Assembly: GCF_932526225.1 (NCBI RefSeq)
Contig: NC_064039.1
Location: 1,884,001-1,948,000, forward strand
Source of the DNA: Nematostella vectensis
Taxonomy: Eukaryota > Cnidaria > Anthozoa > Actiniaria > Edwardsiidae
Length of the DNA: 64,000 nt
Direction of reading: 5' to 3'
In this document: one piece after another, positions 1 to 57,198 of the stretch
Position numbering within the stretch: the first letter of the stretch is position 1
Layout of the letters: every line of letters starts with the position of its first letter
Notes under the pieces: generated by a model
What the model saw: only the letters and a program-made list of their open reading frames with translations
Databases searched by the model: none
What the model was told of the DNA's origin: nothing
Program-made: the position numbers and the translations under genes

Positions 1-371
1 TTTTAATTTAAAAAGGACCTTTGCAAGCAAGTACATTCTTCTTATGTATCATATGGAATTTAGAAGACTTGGTTGAGACATTGAAGCAAAACAATACTTG
101 ATTATGTCAAGACCACCGGTAGCATACCTTTAAGGTGGTATGGGTGAGGCGTGGAGGAATAAAAAAAGTAAATGAGCATAAAGCTGAAGGTATCTTTCAC
201 ACTTAAAAAACAGACTCGTTTCTTGGCGTTTCGAGCCTTGTCCCTTCGCTGCTCCGATCTTGTGTGGATTTATTTCGCTAAACAACTTTGTGATTAACAG
301 ACAATTTTTTTCACTAAAAGAAAACGTATAAGTATTTAGTGCCTATGGTTATTTAAAGAATAAACACTCAC

Positions 372-594
372 CCTTGTCGGTGAAGGCCTCTGTAGGCGTA
401 TCCCGAGGAATCGTATTTGCCTGTGCGCTCAAGACCTTTGAGGTTTTCACATCGGCACGTCTTAAAGCTTGGCCGCCCAGTAGTGTATCACCCATAATGT
501 ATTTGATTAGGAAAGTAGGCTTCTTTCTTTCGGCGCCTTTACTGGTGACAAATGATGCCTGGTTGTCAAAGTCCTTGTTTTGTTGGTCTTCCAT
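372..594 (-). CDS. First coding exon of an unrecognised gene, cut by left edge
   Basis: Reading leftward from the ATG at 594 gives 74 codons plus one base, ending in a strong donor (GACAAGG then GTGAGT at 371-366). The peptide begins MEDQQNKDF and is rich in charged and small residues, with a more hydrophobic stretch around FLIKYIMGDTLLGG. I see no signal peptide and do not recognise a family. The in-frame codons upstream of 594 have no better ATG. I could not find the next exon in bases 1-371, so the rest of the gene should lie to the left. It is the same strand as HECTD2, with about 2.4 kb between this ATG and the HECTD2 stop. It could be a chance ORF; the strong donor and the protein-like composition argue for a real exon. 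Confidence 0.45.
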
Positions 595-2511
595 TCTAAA
601 GTTGGTGCACAGTTTGGTTAACCGAAATGCGTTCCACTGGATAACCAATTAACTAAAGCCTTGCCTGTCACATAATAGTCGGTCATATGATTAGACTAAT
701 GGAACGGTGCCCTAGCTGTAATGAATTCATCATAAACACTATCTTAGTTGGAGACTAATAGATCAATGAAACCATCTATACTTCCATTCAAATGCTGTCG
801 GTGACGAACCATTATGATTTCCATGGGTATTTCCGGTGCTTTACAATTCAAAAAACATATCAAACACCATTATCAAAATTATTCACATCCTTTTCAGTCG
901 TAAAACAAAGTTTATTTCGAGTTTTTAGAGTTAATCCAAGCTCGTAACGGCGCATTCCAATCACTCGCAATAATGTATTTCAGTGTAGGGTATTACGTAG
1001 ACTGAGCTCATCTCGTCACAATCTCTAAATACTGATTACCTTGGATTGGCTATGACGCTTTTGTGCCATTCCTATGTCAAGTTACTGTTGATTGTGTGAG
1101 CGTTAATCAAAACAATAAGCAACTTAGAGAAGAAAAGTCATCTGCTTTTGATTGATGACGCAAACTGTGATATCATTTCCTCAAAAACATTCATGCTAAT
1201 TGCGATATTCTGGGCTAGTGTCTTTAAAGTCGCAAACAATAAAGGCCAATTGAAGTCGCTTTGAATAGAGGCTGATTACGTGAAGAAGTGTCGTTCAGAA
1301 CATGTTCTTTCATTTATGAGCCTAAACGACGTACTAGCGTCTGAAGATGCATCGTCCGAGTCTTCCAGGGTCGGCGATCGCAAAAAAAAAAAAACAATTA
1401 AAAATTTGCCACTCTATCTATTCAAACTACTCGTATTTCTCTATAAAGAGTGGTTTTCAAAATCCCGTGAAATACAATTTAGTTTATTTAGTACTAATAA
1501 ACTGTAATGTATTTGTTATCTTTTGTTCTGGCTTGACTATTACACTTAACAATTACATTTTGTTTCACGGGATTTTGAAAACCACTTTATTCCATATTGG
1601 CTAATATTCACGTTTTGCCCCTTATTTCAACATTCTGATGTCGCGCACGGTCGCGGCGTTGTTTTCATTTGTTCGCAACCTCTATTAACTATGTCGCAAC
1701 CGATAGCACTTAATCGCTAAAATAGATGTGTCCCGCGATCATCTGCATCACAAAGATCGCCACCATCCATTTTAAGTCATTTTCGTACCCAGATCTGAAC
1801 CAAACCGTCAGAACTTATCACCAAATAGGTAAAAAATGCTTTTAGAAATTGCTAAGAGCTGGAACTAAAAGCTTTGTCCGGTTGTTTTATAACATTGAAC
1901 CTTTTTTTCTTTGAATTTTTTTTTCCCTTTTCATTTATTCATCTTATTTTTGTTGCTCTGAGGAGCTTTGCTCTGTTTCTTTTGACATTTGGCCCGTCGT
2001 ACATCGGACATTTTTATTTTTATAGCTGTTTGTATATTACTATATGGTATATGTTACCGCGATCGATAATAAAAAAACCTTAGGGCGAAATATAAGATCA
2101 CGTCTCCATGTATCCAGATATATTTTAAAACGGAGAGGTTTTTCCCCCGTTTGCGCATCCGGTCCACACGTATCCGGCGTTTTCGGGAACCGAAAACTTT
2201 CGAATGCGGCGGTAACGTCAGCGCCGTATCCCGCACTTGGCTACCATAAAAGTGAAACTGGAAACTTAAACGAGAGGTGAAATTCATTTATTTACACTAT
2301 CATTAATACATGCTTCACAAAATAATGCAAAAGACGCTTTGATCACCCAAGAATCGCTCTCTATGCGTAGAGGCTCTCCGTGAGTACGTTGGAGTAAGCG
2401 AAGGAGTAATGCTTGCTATTTCTTATATCACATGCATTTTGCCCAGGTACTTAACGAAATAAAATAGTGTTATTCATTGAAATTTGCGTCCTACAGGTGG
2501 ACGTTGTGTAA
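595..2511. other. Intergenic, no gene seen
   Basis: I see no exon with credible splice sites here. The stretch contains a palindromic repeat near 1450-1585 (listed separately) and, at about 2100-2240, GC-rich text with repeated TATCC/CGTATCC words that looks like part of a dispersed repeat. Short ORFs in it are not protein-like. Confidence 0.5.
1450..1585. repeat. Foldback (inverted) repeat, 23 bp arms
   Basis: GTGGTTTTCAAAATCCCGTG near 1450 is mirrored by CACGGGATTTTGAAAACCAC near 1566, separated by about 90 bp of AT-rich DNA. This is typical of a small non-autonomous inverted-repeat element. No target duplication was identified. Confidence 0.6.
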
Positions 2512-2822
2512 GGGGGGGTGAATAGGTTCGCGGATCGGCGAATTCAGCCCCGAAATGCTCACGGATTACGGATTTTGATTATTATTTCAGCGGATTGGCG
2601 GATTTTGGAAATACGGCGGATCACGGATCTGTTGACAATTTGGGCACGGATTTCGGATTTTGACTGCTTTGATGGTCGAATTTCGGATTTTAAATGAATT
2701 TCAATCGATGCTATTGTTTATCTGTCAAACCATGCGGATCTAAAAATACCTGCGGATCCACGGATTTGCCCCGAAAATGTAGCGGATCGACGGATTTACA
2801 TACCCCTATTCACCCTCCCCCC
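2512..2822. mobile_element. MITE-like element with internal CGGATT words
   Basis: The ends are imperfect inverted copies: GGGGGGGTGAATAGG on the left and, read in reverse complement, GGGGGGAGGGTGAATAGG on the right. The interior repeats CGGATT / GCGGATC-type words more than a dozen times. It has no coding capacity, consistent with a non-autonomous DNA element downstream of HECTD2. Confidence 0.5.
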
Positions 2823-2824
2823 TG

Positions 2825-3046
2825 TAAGGTCCTGTGAAATTCCTGGAATTTGTAAAATTTGCTTAGGTATTCCAGGGAATTGTGTAAAGTCCTGTGAAAT
2901 TCCTGGAATATGTAAAAGTTGCCTAGGTATTCCAAGGCACTGTGTAAGGTCCCGTGGAATTCCTGGAATATGTAAAAATTGCTTAGGTATTCCAAAGAAC
3001 TGTGAAAGGTCCTGTGATATTCCTAGAATTTGGTCAGGTATTACTG
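2825..3046. repeat. 60 bp minisatellite, about 3.7 copies
   Basis: The word CCTGTGAAATTCCTGGAAT recurs at 60 bp steps (about 2831, 2891, 2951, 3011) with few changes. In HECTD2 orientation the array starts just past the stop codon, so it would lie in the 3' UTR. Confidence 0.85.
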
Positions 3047-3052
3047 CTCCTG

Positions 3053-20756
<17,704 letters not shown>

Positions 20757-20879
20757 AGCAGCGATACGCAAGGTATCTTCTGGTTATTTATGTCATTTTT
20801 ACTAAGGAAAAGGATCCGTATTTATACATTTCCATCCAAAAACACTGCAAGCACCGCCATGTTGTTGTGAACATAGTGG

Positions 20880-20960
20880 GAAGAACTTCGAAGCAATACA
20901 GCTTATGAAATCCTCTCCTCTGATTGGTTGGATTCAATAAATCTTCGTTTTGATTGGCTA
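20880..20960 (-). promoter_or_regulatory. Possible HECTD2 promoter with two CCAAT boxes
   Basis: Upstream of the HECTD2 ATG (20756) the plus strand has CTGATTGGTTGG near 20919 and TTTGATTGGCTAAGG near 20949. These are CCAAT boxes on the minus strand about 165-200 bp upstream of the start codon. No TATA box was identified. The assignment rests on motif and position only. Confidence 0.35.
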
Positions 20961-21247
20961 AGGTCTCAAACAGGTGCGCAAAGTGTTCCCCAGACAGAAA
21001 ACGAAGGCAATCAATATTTGATTAGATTGACCAGCAATTGCGCAAAAAGTTTTGGATACTTCGGTAATCGTTCGCAATCACAAGCAAACCCAACCTTGGA
21101 GTTACCAGGGTTATAAAGTGGATCCTATAAACACAAGTTATAAGCTAACTGAGGTCATATTTTGTTCAATAGTTTTCGGATTTCCACGTATGATCACAGG
21201 CTTCTGTCAGTGGTTTATAAAGGAATGTATTAGATATGTATTTATGT

Positions 21248-21535
21248 GTTAACGAAAAAATACTTTATCGTGAAAAATAAAACTTTAGCCCATGTAATAT
21301 TGTGTTTGAGTCTTCCTTTATCGTGTTTCTTACTGTATATAAATGTAGTATATATACTATATTTATATACTATACTATATTTATATTTATATACAGTAAG
21401 AAACACAATTCGTAGCGGGCTTTAAACTCGCTCTACTGACATTCTATCGGCAAAATTGAAATAAAGGAAGACTCAAACACAATACTACATGGTCTAAAGT
21501 ATTATTTTTCACGATAAAGCATTTTTTTCGCTAAC
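21248..21535. mobile_element. Foldback MITE, about 290 bp
   Basis: The left end GTTAACGAAAAAATACTTTA is mirrored at the right end by the reverse complement of GTTAGCGAAAAAAATGCTTT. Inner segments (GTGTTTGAGTCTTCC; TTTCTTACTGTATATAAAT) are also mirrored, so nearly the whole element can fold on itself around an AT-rich centre. It lies between HECTD2 and the hAT element. Confidence 0.8.
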
Positions 21536-21743
21536 ATTGCCTGACGGTAGCCTTGGGCTGCCTGTGATTTCCACGTATGATCAAAATCATTGTTGACTAT
21601 AATTGCCCTCGTCTACAAAAGCCTTTTCAAGTATTTCGTTTTGCCGTGCATGCACGAGGCTTTTTGTCTGCGTGTGTTGTTTGTCAAATGAACTGAGATT
21701 TTCTATATGTCCCTTCACCCTTCGTAGAGGGGTGTGTGTGTAT

Positions 21744-21774
<31 letters not shown>

Positions 21775-21777
21775 GGG

Positions 21778-24188
21778 TAGGCTCTTACCGAAAGTGCTCG
21801 TTAAAAAAGCATTAAATGCTAAAAGCAGTGCTTGTTTTTTGCCAAAAAAGTGCTAAAATAATGCTATTTTTTTAAAAAAATGCTTGTGGATTAAAAAAAA
21901 TGCTCATTTTTTCAGACTTTTTTTAATCATATAGAACATTACATTTTCAGATTTTCGCTCACATGTTTTAACATCAAAATTTAACGATCAATGTTTTTTC
22001 CATTTAAGTCCAACACACGCTTGTCATTTGGTCATCATTACCCATTTTAGAAGTTAATCATCGCTTGTTGTACTGGGTCATCACACTTGCTTGCAGATAG
22101 TCAACTAAGGCATGCTCCTGTTGGTCGTTGAATGCTTGAATGCGGAATTGAGAACAGAGAATACCCTTTCTGCTGCAGCCGAGGATGGCTGCACCAACAG
22201 CACTTTCTTCACTGCAGAAGCCCAGTGAGGGAGCTGTTCCTTGTGGTCGTGCCACCATTTTACCTTTCGCACTTCTGTGTTGATTACCACATCTGCAGTG
22301 GCAGCTAAGTAAGCAGGTAGTTCAGCTTTTAGGCCGTTGATAATGCAATCATCATTGAGAAAAGGGAAGATTCGCAAGGCCTCTACTGAGTGCTGAGTTG
22401 GCTTCAGCCACTGGACGCTGACCGGACACATATACCTCGCAGCCTTGAACGCTAACACTGTGTTGTATAGTTGGACATTGAACTTTCTCAGAAACCAATC
22501 TATGGCTGGTTGAACACATGCTTTTGCCTGCTGTTCGAGGGCTGCTACGTTTTGGGCAGGATTTTCTTCAGCGATTGCTGCTGCGACTGCACGCACGTTT
22601 GGAAAGTGAGGGGCTTGGCAGGCTTGGGCAACAGCATGGAGTTTCTCATAACACGAGAACACGAGAGGGCCATCACCTTCCAAGAAATAGGTCGCTTTTA
22701 CAAAGTGCTCCCCAACATCGATGGTGATGGCGAGCTCGAGCTTCAGGTTGATCACTCGCTCAGGATCGGAAAGTATTGCCTGGAGTTGAGGGAGTAACTG
22801 TGGACTAATATTAGCGGCTTCTGCTTCTATCAAGAATCCCTTAATATCTCCAAACTGCAGTAACATTTGTTTGTAGACTTCCCACTTTGACCACCATCTG
22901 GTCTCACTGTATGATCTCGGTCTTTGCCCAGTCAGATCTTTCCACAACAGCTTTGCCTTGTAACTATGGCGGAACAGGCGAAGCCACACGCTACCGAACT
23001 CTAGAAGAGTTGGAATGACAAGATGATTCTCAACATTGTCAAGCGTGTGTGAGAAACACACAACGTTGAGCAGCTTAGGAAAGATAAATGCAATCCTATC
23101 CAACGCTGCCTGGTTCACATCTCTCATGGCTGCGAGTAACGAATTGGCCTTGACACCATAATCAACTGATTGGCACTGATTAAGAACTTGTGCAAGATCA
23201 TCCGCATTCACTGACTTGGAACATATATCAATTTTGACGAGACGTTGAATACTCGACCAATTCTTGTCAAGGAAACGCAGGATGACAGCAATTGCTTCTC
23301 CTTGTCGTGTACTTCCGTCAAAGATCATCGAAACATTTCTTGTCATGCCAGTCTGGCCAGGCAAAGTCAGTTCATTTTTTATCCTTTCGACTTCCTGCTT
23401 GAGAACAATTGAAATGTACTGACCAAGATGAGCACTTGCTGTGAGACGTTGGCCATTCTTTTCTAAGAGGGAGCGTAGCTTATCGATTTTCCCAAGTGGG
23501 ATGCCAGCCTTCAGAAACTCTTCGACCACTTCGAGTCGGTAGGCCCGTTCAGATATTGGTAGAGTGCTGTCTTTCTGCGTCATGTCCTCCGCTCTAAAAG
23601 CCTCCATAATAGTCTGATCCTTCAACTTAGACTTCTTCCGTTTCTCTTTACCATTTCCATGTTTCTTTGAAGCCAAGTGTGTAGTTAGAATACTCTTCTT
23701 CGAAGACACTATTTCGCGGCATGCCAGACAAAACAACTTCCCGTCTTTGATTGTTAGTTCCTCTCCTGGATATTGCTGAATCCGATCATGTATGCTTATG
23801 TTCTTTACATCAAAGTTCCCCCTAGTTTTGTTTTTTCCACTGATTGATGGCAGAGTACGCTCTCGAGCTATCTCTGCCTTGCTTGGCTGACTTCCAGTAT
23901 TGCTAGTGAATGACGCCATCTTGGAACTGACGAGAAGGACCGGGTTCTAGAAGGCAACCGCTGACCTATCAAACATATTCCCCAGCCTCCTCGGCTCCTT
24001 TGACGAAAATTGCGGCTTTGGACGACATATGTGAAGTCAGAGTGTGCTGATTAACGCGAAATTATATAAATAATCAGTCGATAATAAGAAAAAATGCTAG
24101 CAGTGCTTTTTGGGAAAAAATGTAAAAAAAAGTGCTCGCGAAGCCAAATAATGCCAAAAAAAGTGCTAGCACTTTCGGTAAGAGCCTA
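21778..24188 (-). mobile_element. hAT DNA transposon, 2411 bp, with 21 bp perfect terminal inverted repeats
   Basis: The two ends (21778-21798 and 24168-24188) are exact inverted copies starting TAGGCTCTTACCG. Subterminal regions are packed with A-rich words ending in TGCT or GTGCT in both orientations, as is usual for transposase binding regions of hAT elements. A single minus-strand transposase ORF fills the interior. Both flanks are G-runs (20 G on the left, 19 on the right), so an 8 bp GGGGGGGG target duplication is possible but cannot be delimited. Clean ends and a near-intact ORF suggest a fairly recent insertion about 0.5 kb upstream of ferlin. Confidence 0.93.
22105..23919 (-). CDS. 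hAT transposase with BED zinc finger, frameshifted near the C terminus
   Basis: The ORF encodes 604 residues. An N-terminal BED-type finger has C64, C67, H81 and H87. A hAT/RNase H-like core follows, with a likely first catalytic Asp in IFDGSTRQGE (D201), the family CFSH motif (C288, H291) and RWW near 341. The C-terminal hATC dimerisation region has QPSSAAAERVFSVLN. About ten codons later the ORF ends early (at 22105). The expected continuation, HALVDYLQASV to the TGA at 22058, sits in another frame. The break coincides with a tandem 8 bp duplication, GCATTCAA GCATTCAA, at about 22131-22146 (minus strand). The protein is therefore probably impaired or inactive in dimerisation, but otherwise well preserved. 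Confidence 0.9.
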   Translation of the reverse strand: MASFTSNTGSQPSKAEIARERTLPSISGKNKTRGNFDVKNISIHDRIQQYPGEELTIKDGKLFCLACREIVSSKKSILTTHLASKKHGNGKEKRKKSKLKDQTIMEAFRAEDMTQKDSTLPISERAYRLEVVEEFLKAGIPLGKIDKLRSLLEKNGQRLTASAHLGQYISIVLKQEVERIKNELTLPGQTGMTRNVSMIFDGSTRQGEAIAVILRFLDKNWSSIQRLVKIDICSKSVNADDLAQVLNQCQSVDYGVKANSLLAAMRDVNQAALDRIAFIFPKLLNVVCFSHTLDNVENHLVIPTLLEFGSVWLRLFRHSYKAKLLWKDLTGQRPRSYSETRWWSKWEVYKQMLLQFGDIKGFLIEAEAANISPQLLPQLQAILSDPERVINLKLELAITIDVGEHFVKATYFLEGDGPLVFSCYEKLHAVAQACQAPHFPNVRAVAAAIAEENPAQNVAALEQQAKACVQPAIDWFLRKFNVQLYNTVLAFKAARYMCPVSVQWLKPTQHSVEALRIFPFLNDDCIINGLKAELPAYLAATADVVINTEVRKVKWWHDHKEQLPHWASAVKKVLLVQPSSAAAERVFSVLNSAFKHSTTNRSMP

Positions 24189-24657
24189 GGGGGGGGGGGG
24201 GGGGGGGAGGTGTATACGGGAGAAAATCGAATCGGAATTTCTCGAATTTCTTTCGCTAGACCCCTTTGCCAGCCCCCAGCGGTCGGAGTCACACAACCCT
24301 CCCCCTAGTTTGACACTTGTTGTTGTATGAATGAAAAAATTAAAAAAAAAATGAACGATTAAAATTCTTCTTATTCAGGGCAGATCTCGCTTGAAGAAGG
24401 TGGCCAAACTAGTTTCAATTACCATCCTATCTGGCAAATTGCTCCAGTCTCTTATCCATGTGCATACAAAATTGATCAAATGAATCACATAGCAAATAAC
24501 CACACCAGACATTGCTAAATGAAGGCCTTTTAGCCTTTGTCTCGGGTACCCTGTGGCTATGCATGCTCTGTTAGTAATTCCGCAGTCATCTACGCGTAAC
24601 GGCACTTAGCCCTCCACCCCGACTTTAACACGTCGACTGCCATGAAAAACACTCTGC
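24189..24657. other. Spacer between hAT element and ferlin start
   Basis: After the G-run this stretch has no exon that I can support. It should contain the upstream control region of the ferlin gene. Confidence 0.4.
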
Positions 24658-24666
24658 TATAAAAAG
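24658..24666 (+). promoter_or_regulatory. Possible TATA box of the ferlin gene
   Basis: TATAAAAAG starts 46 bp upstream of the ferlin ATG at 24704. If used, transcription would start near 24688 and leave a 5' UTR of only 15-20 nt, unless an upstream non-coding exon exists. Motif and spacing only. Confidence 0.35.
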
Positions 24667-24703
24667 CTGCGATATCTCGGTATCTATATGGGCGCAATCC
24701 ACG

Positions 24704-53810
<29,107 letters not shown>

Positions 53811-54047
53811 GCCATTGGACTATTGACTAGCGCTCGAGCTCAAATGGCGCACGGGGATTTCAAGTGCTATATGAAGGCGGTTTTCCACAAATGGCCCATT
53901 CAAGGGATTCGAAGAAAAAAGTAGTTTATAGCTGTTTTGCTACAGAGAAAACCTCGGTTTACCCAGTTGGATCTCTCTAAGAACATTTACTGACCACATT
54001 TTATACCTATTCCGCAAATAATCAGGTCATTTAAAAGGTTGTTATGG

Positions 54048-54225
54048 CAGAGCCGTAGCGGGCCACGTAAGATTGGTGGGACACAATACAGAAACATTAA
54101 GAAAATATTTGGGGGCACAACCACGCCCCTTCTGGTCATTTCCTTTTAATTTTAGTAAATATTTGGGGGGTGGGGTGGGGTGGGGGTGGTGCCCCAATAG
54201 TGCACCACCCTCTGCTACGGCCCTG
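54048..54225. mobile_element. MITE of the CGTAGCGGG family
   Basis: It begins CAGAGCCGTAGCGGGCCAC and ends with the inverted counterpart TGCTACGGCCCTG. The interior contains ACAGAAACATTAAGAAAATA and CACGCCCCTTCTGGTCATTT, shared with the copy near 60.7 kb. No coding capacity. Confidence 0.8.
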
Positions 54226-54479
54226 TATGGGAGTAAGTAATATAGAGTCTCTCGTTGGCTATGCCATATTCGAGCTTCAATTGGTCCTCACAAACACAAG
54301 TCAATCCAATCATGTAAAAATATGTATGTAAAGAACTCTAAAGGAAATACAACTATTTAATTTTATAGCAATCAATCGGTAAAAGTAATAAATTGAAATA
54401 ATTATGCTATAAGGATTGCAATTTATATTTTTAAAGAAATATATACTTATTGGTATGTTGTTTGGCTGCTCATACATGT

Positions 54480-56813
54480 CCGGCGGATATGTGCAGATTT
54501 CAACCTTGAGTGGCGCACTTTTTGCTAAAGTTACCAATTTTAGCATAGTGATAGTTTTTAATACCCCTTACAAGATAGGCTATAGAGCCAAGCTCAGTTC
54601 GGCTTTAATTTTTATTAATAATGGATATTGATTTGGCCGCCATTTTGAACCGGAAGTAAACTAACTTTTTCCAAAAAATAAAATAAACTCGCACATTTTA
54701 AGAAAGTTTACTTATAGACGAATAAAATATAAGTCAAAGAATGCATCTAACTAAAGCTTTCTGAAAGTAACCGCAAATATTTCATTTTTGTTACTTTTAC
54801 GGTGACAGCGAACCGGAAGTAGTCAAGTATAATACTGGCACGCTTGTTTCACTTTGCGCCTTTCAAAAAAATAAAAATATCTTGTTTCAGGAGTAGTTTA
54901 AGGGAAACTTTTTACAAGATAAGCTATGGAGCCAAAAGAAAATCTGATTTAATCACGGATTATCTTGGGATATCAAAATGGCCGATAATTTAATCAGGAA
55001 GTGAAAATCACCAGATCACGCGTCGATACTCACTATTTTTGAAAGTCGTCAAATGAAATAAAAGACACATGTAGCCAGCCCAAGTATACCAAATATACAC
55101 GCTCAATAGCTGGACAAAGAGACAAAAAAGAATAGACAAAAGCAACTGCTTATGTGACAAGCCTGGTGGGGATACCAAGAACCACGGGAGCGGGCCGCTC
55201 CACCTATTGACTTCAACGTCTGTAAACGACCGCAAGTGCTACAAAATGAACAGTTTGTAATTGTAGGAACCGTTAATTTGGCGGCCTTGGAAGCGCGCTT
55301 ATCACTCTCCTTGCCTTTCTTCCTTATTCTACAGAAAAGTCAAAGGAGTATCTCTCCGAATAAATACTGGTAGAATTTCACGCATTTACTGGCGTGATAC
55401 TGTATCCTGTTGTGCGGATAGGGGGAAAAGACAGTACTTGCTGTATTCCCCGAAGCCACAGATGCTTTTCGACAGTTAGAGTTCAGGTCAGTTGAGATAA
55501 AGGCAGTGTGTTTGGCAACACTTCAGTGTTTTCCACTGCTACTATACCACCGAACAAGTACAGAGAGTCGGAAGTAGACAAGGCAAGAATGCAGCTCTTC
55601 GTGAAGAAAGGAAAAGCATTTGATGTCATTCTACCGACGAAGGCAGTTCTGCCTCAGTATTTCCGTCTTTTTTGCAGAATGGACAACAGTTGCCGTAGCC
55701 GCTTTGGACAAACGCTACCAGAGCTTTTCAAGGCGTGCCAATAAGCCAAGAACTATATAGATGAGGAACCAAAAGCTATTAGATGCAAAATAGGCTGCCC
55801 AGCACGCTGCACTTGCACCCAAGCCAGCATGAAATGTTCAGCCCTTTGCAGCTCCACTGAATCGTATAACGATAAAGCTGTAAAATATCTGAACTGCATT
55901 AAATGAAGATAACAATTCTCATCGGAGCTTGTAATTACGTTAGACCGACGTATATAAACCACACTCTTGAGAACGTCCAGCCTGAGATTTCACTAATTTT
56001 TAACAAAATGCCGAGGCTCACATAGCAGGAAAACATTTTCTTTATTATTCAATTGGTGCACTCTTAAATGCAAAATACAACTGTCATTTATCGTGGCTCT
56101 ATTAAAAAAAAATGCCTCATTGCTTATTCGTATATGCATTAAGCTGGTTTTATTAAAGTATAAAAACAGGTTTGGAAACTACTTCCGGTTTTGAAAAAGG
56201 TAAAATTAATAGCAGAAACCTAATCAGTTTTACCTTTTTTACAACTTAAAAGTATTAAATGGATTTCAAGAATTTTAAGTCGCAGGCAAGATGTGCATCT
56301 CTGTGCTTTCAAAAATGAAAATTTAATCTCCAGTGCAAAATGGCGACACTAAACCATATTAGTCGGCGATAAAAGCCGATTTTATCTTGGCTTCATACCT
56401 TATCTTTTAAAGGTTATTTCAACCTAAAACTGCAATAAAATTTGTGTTTTTAGAAGGCGCGGGGTGAAATAAACGTCCCAGGTTTTACTATCGACTACTT
56501 CCGGTTAAAGTTCCAAAAATGACACATTTGGGGGTATTTTCAGAAATCTTGGGTTTAAATACATTCTTTGACTTCCATTTTAGTCGTCTAGTGGAAAACA
56601 GTATCAAAATGTGCAAGTTTGTTTATTTTTTTAGAAAAAGGTAGTTTACTTCCGGTTCAAAATGGCGGCCAAATCAATACTCCTTATAATTGGAAATTAA
56701 AGCCGATCTAAGCTTGGTTCTATAGCCTATCTTGAAAAGGGTATTAAAAACTATCACTATACTTAAATTGGAAACTTTAGCAAAAAGTGCGCAATTCAAA
56801 CACATATCCGCCG
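54480..56813. mobile_element. 2.3 kb foldback element with long diverged arms
   Basis: The region from 54480 rightward to about 55010 (CGGCGGATATGTG, GCGCACTTTTTGCTAAAGTT, GATAGGCTATAG, GCCGCCATTTTGAACCGGAA) is matched in reverse order and complement between about 56300 and 56813. Identity is roughly three quarters by eye. CCGGAAGT occurs at least five times across the arms (near 54650, 54812, 56180, 56496, 56647), some next to AAAATGGCGGCC. The interior has one small ORF (55508-55744). Confidence 0.8.
55508..55744 (+). pseudogene. ORF inside the foldback element, possibly a transposon-derived fragment
   Basis: 78 codons with protein-like content: ESEVDKARMQLFVKKGKAFD, then ILPTKAVLPQY and FGQTLPELFKACQ. 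The R.LF.KKG...ILPT.A.L.QY pattern resembles a short module I associate with uncharacterised, probably mobile-element-linked proteins of invertebrate genomes; this is a weak recollection. No start context or splice sites stand out. It is probably a remnant of the element's former coding region. Confidence 0.35.
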
Positions 56814-56927
56814 AACTCCCCCTGACTGCAAAGCCCTAGGCTCCTTAGGCTGATGGTTAACATTTGTTTGACACATTCATTACATCATTTTTAAGCAACT
56901 TTTACCTTTGTACTCAGATTTTTCCTA

Positions 56928-57070
56928 AATGGGTTAAAAGGGGCTACAGGATTTCGTGTTGTTCCCGCTGAAAAGAGGTAAAGCGAAACATGTTGAAAAT
57001 AATTGGGATTAATCAAGAAAATATCTTACAATCTGTCCAGTCATACCTTCTCTTCTACCACATATCCCTC
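56928..57070. pseudogene. Broken, half-inverted copy of ferlin exon 46
   Basis: 56928-56992 matches the start and middle of ferlin exon 46, behind an acceptor-like CTCAG: GGGCTACAGGATTTCGTGTT against the exon's GAGCTACAGGATTTCGTGTC, then GAAAAGAGGTAAAGCGAAAC. The following stretch (about 57000-57070) matches, in reverse complement, the end of exon 46 with its donor and the next ~40 intron bases (AAGATATTTTCTTGATT). Several small deletions disrupt any frame. It lies 3 kb past the end of the ferlin gene. Confidence 0.8.
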
Positions 57071-57198
57071 CCCCTCAATATTTTCATATTATAAGAAAAT
57101 GACCAGTAGGGGTGTGACTGTGTCTCCCACCTCAATATTTTTCTAAAGTTTCAGTAATGTGGGGCACACACACATTTTCGAGGCCTGCTACGGCTCTG
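57071..57198. mobile_element. Degraded MITE of the CGTAGCAGG family
   Basis: The right end GAGGCCTGCTACGGCTCTG is clear, and CAATATTTT/ATGACCAGTAGGGG words match the family interior. The left end is not recognisable next to the ferlin exon 46 fragment. Confidence 0.6.

Noticed and set aside
2054-2287. Minus-strand 77-codon ORF
   Set aside because: It lies in repeat-like DNA, has no splice sites and does not look like protein.
22471-22797. Plus-strand ORFs within the hAT element
   Set aside because: Shadows of the minus-strand transposase reading frame.
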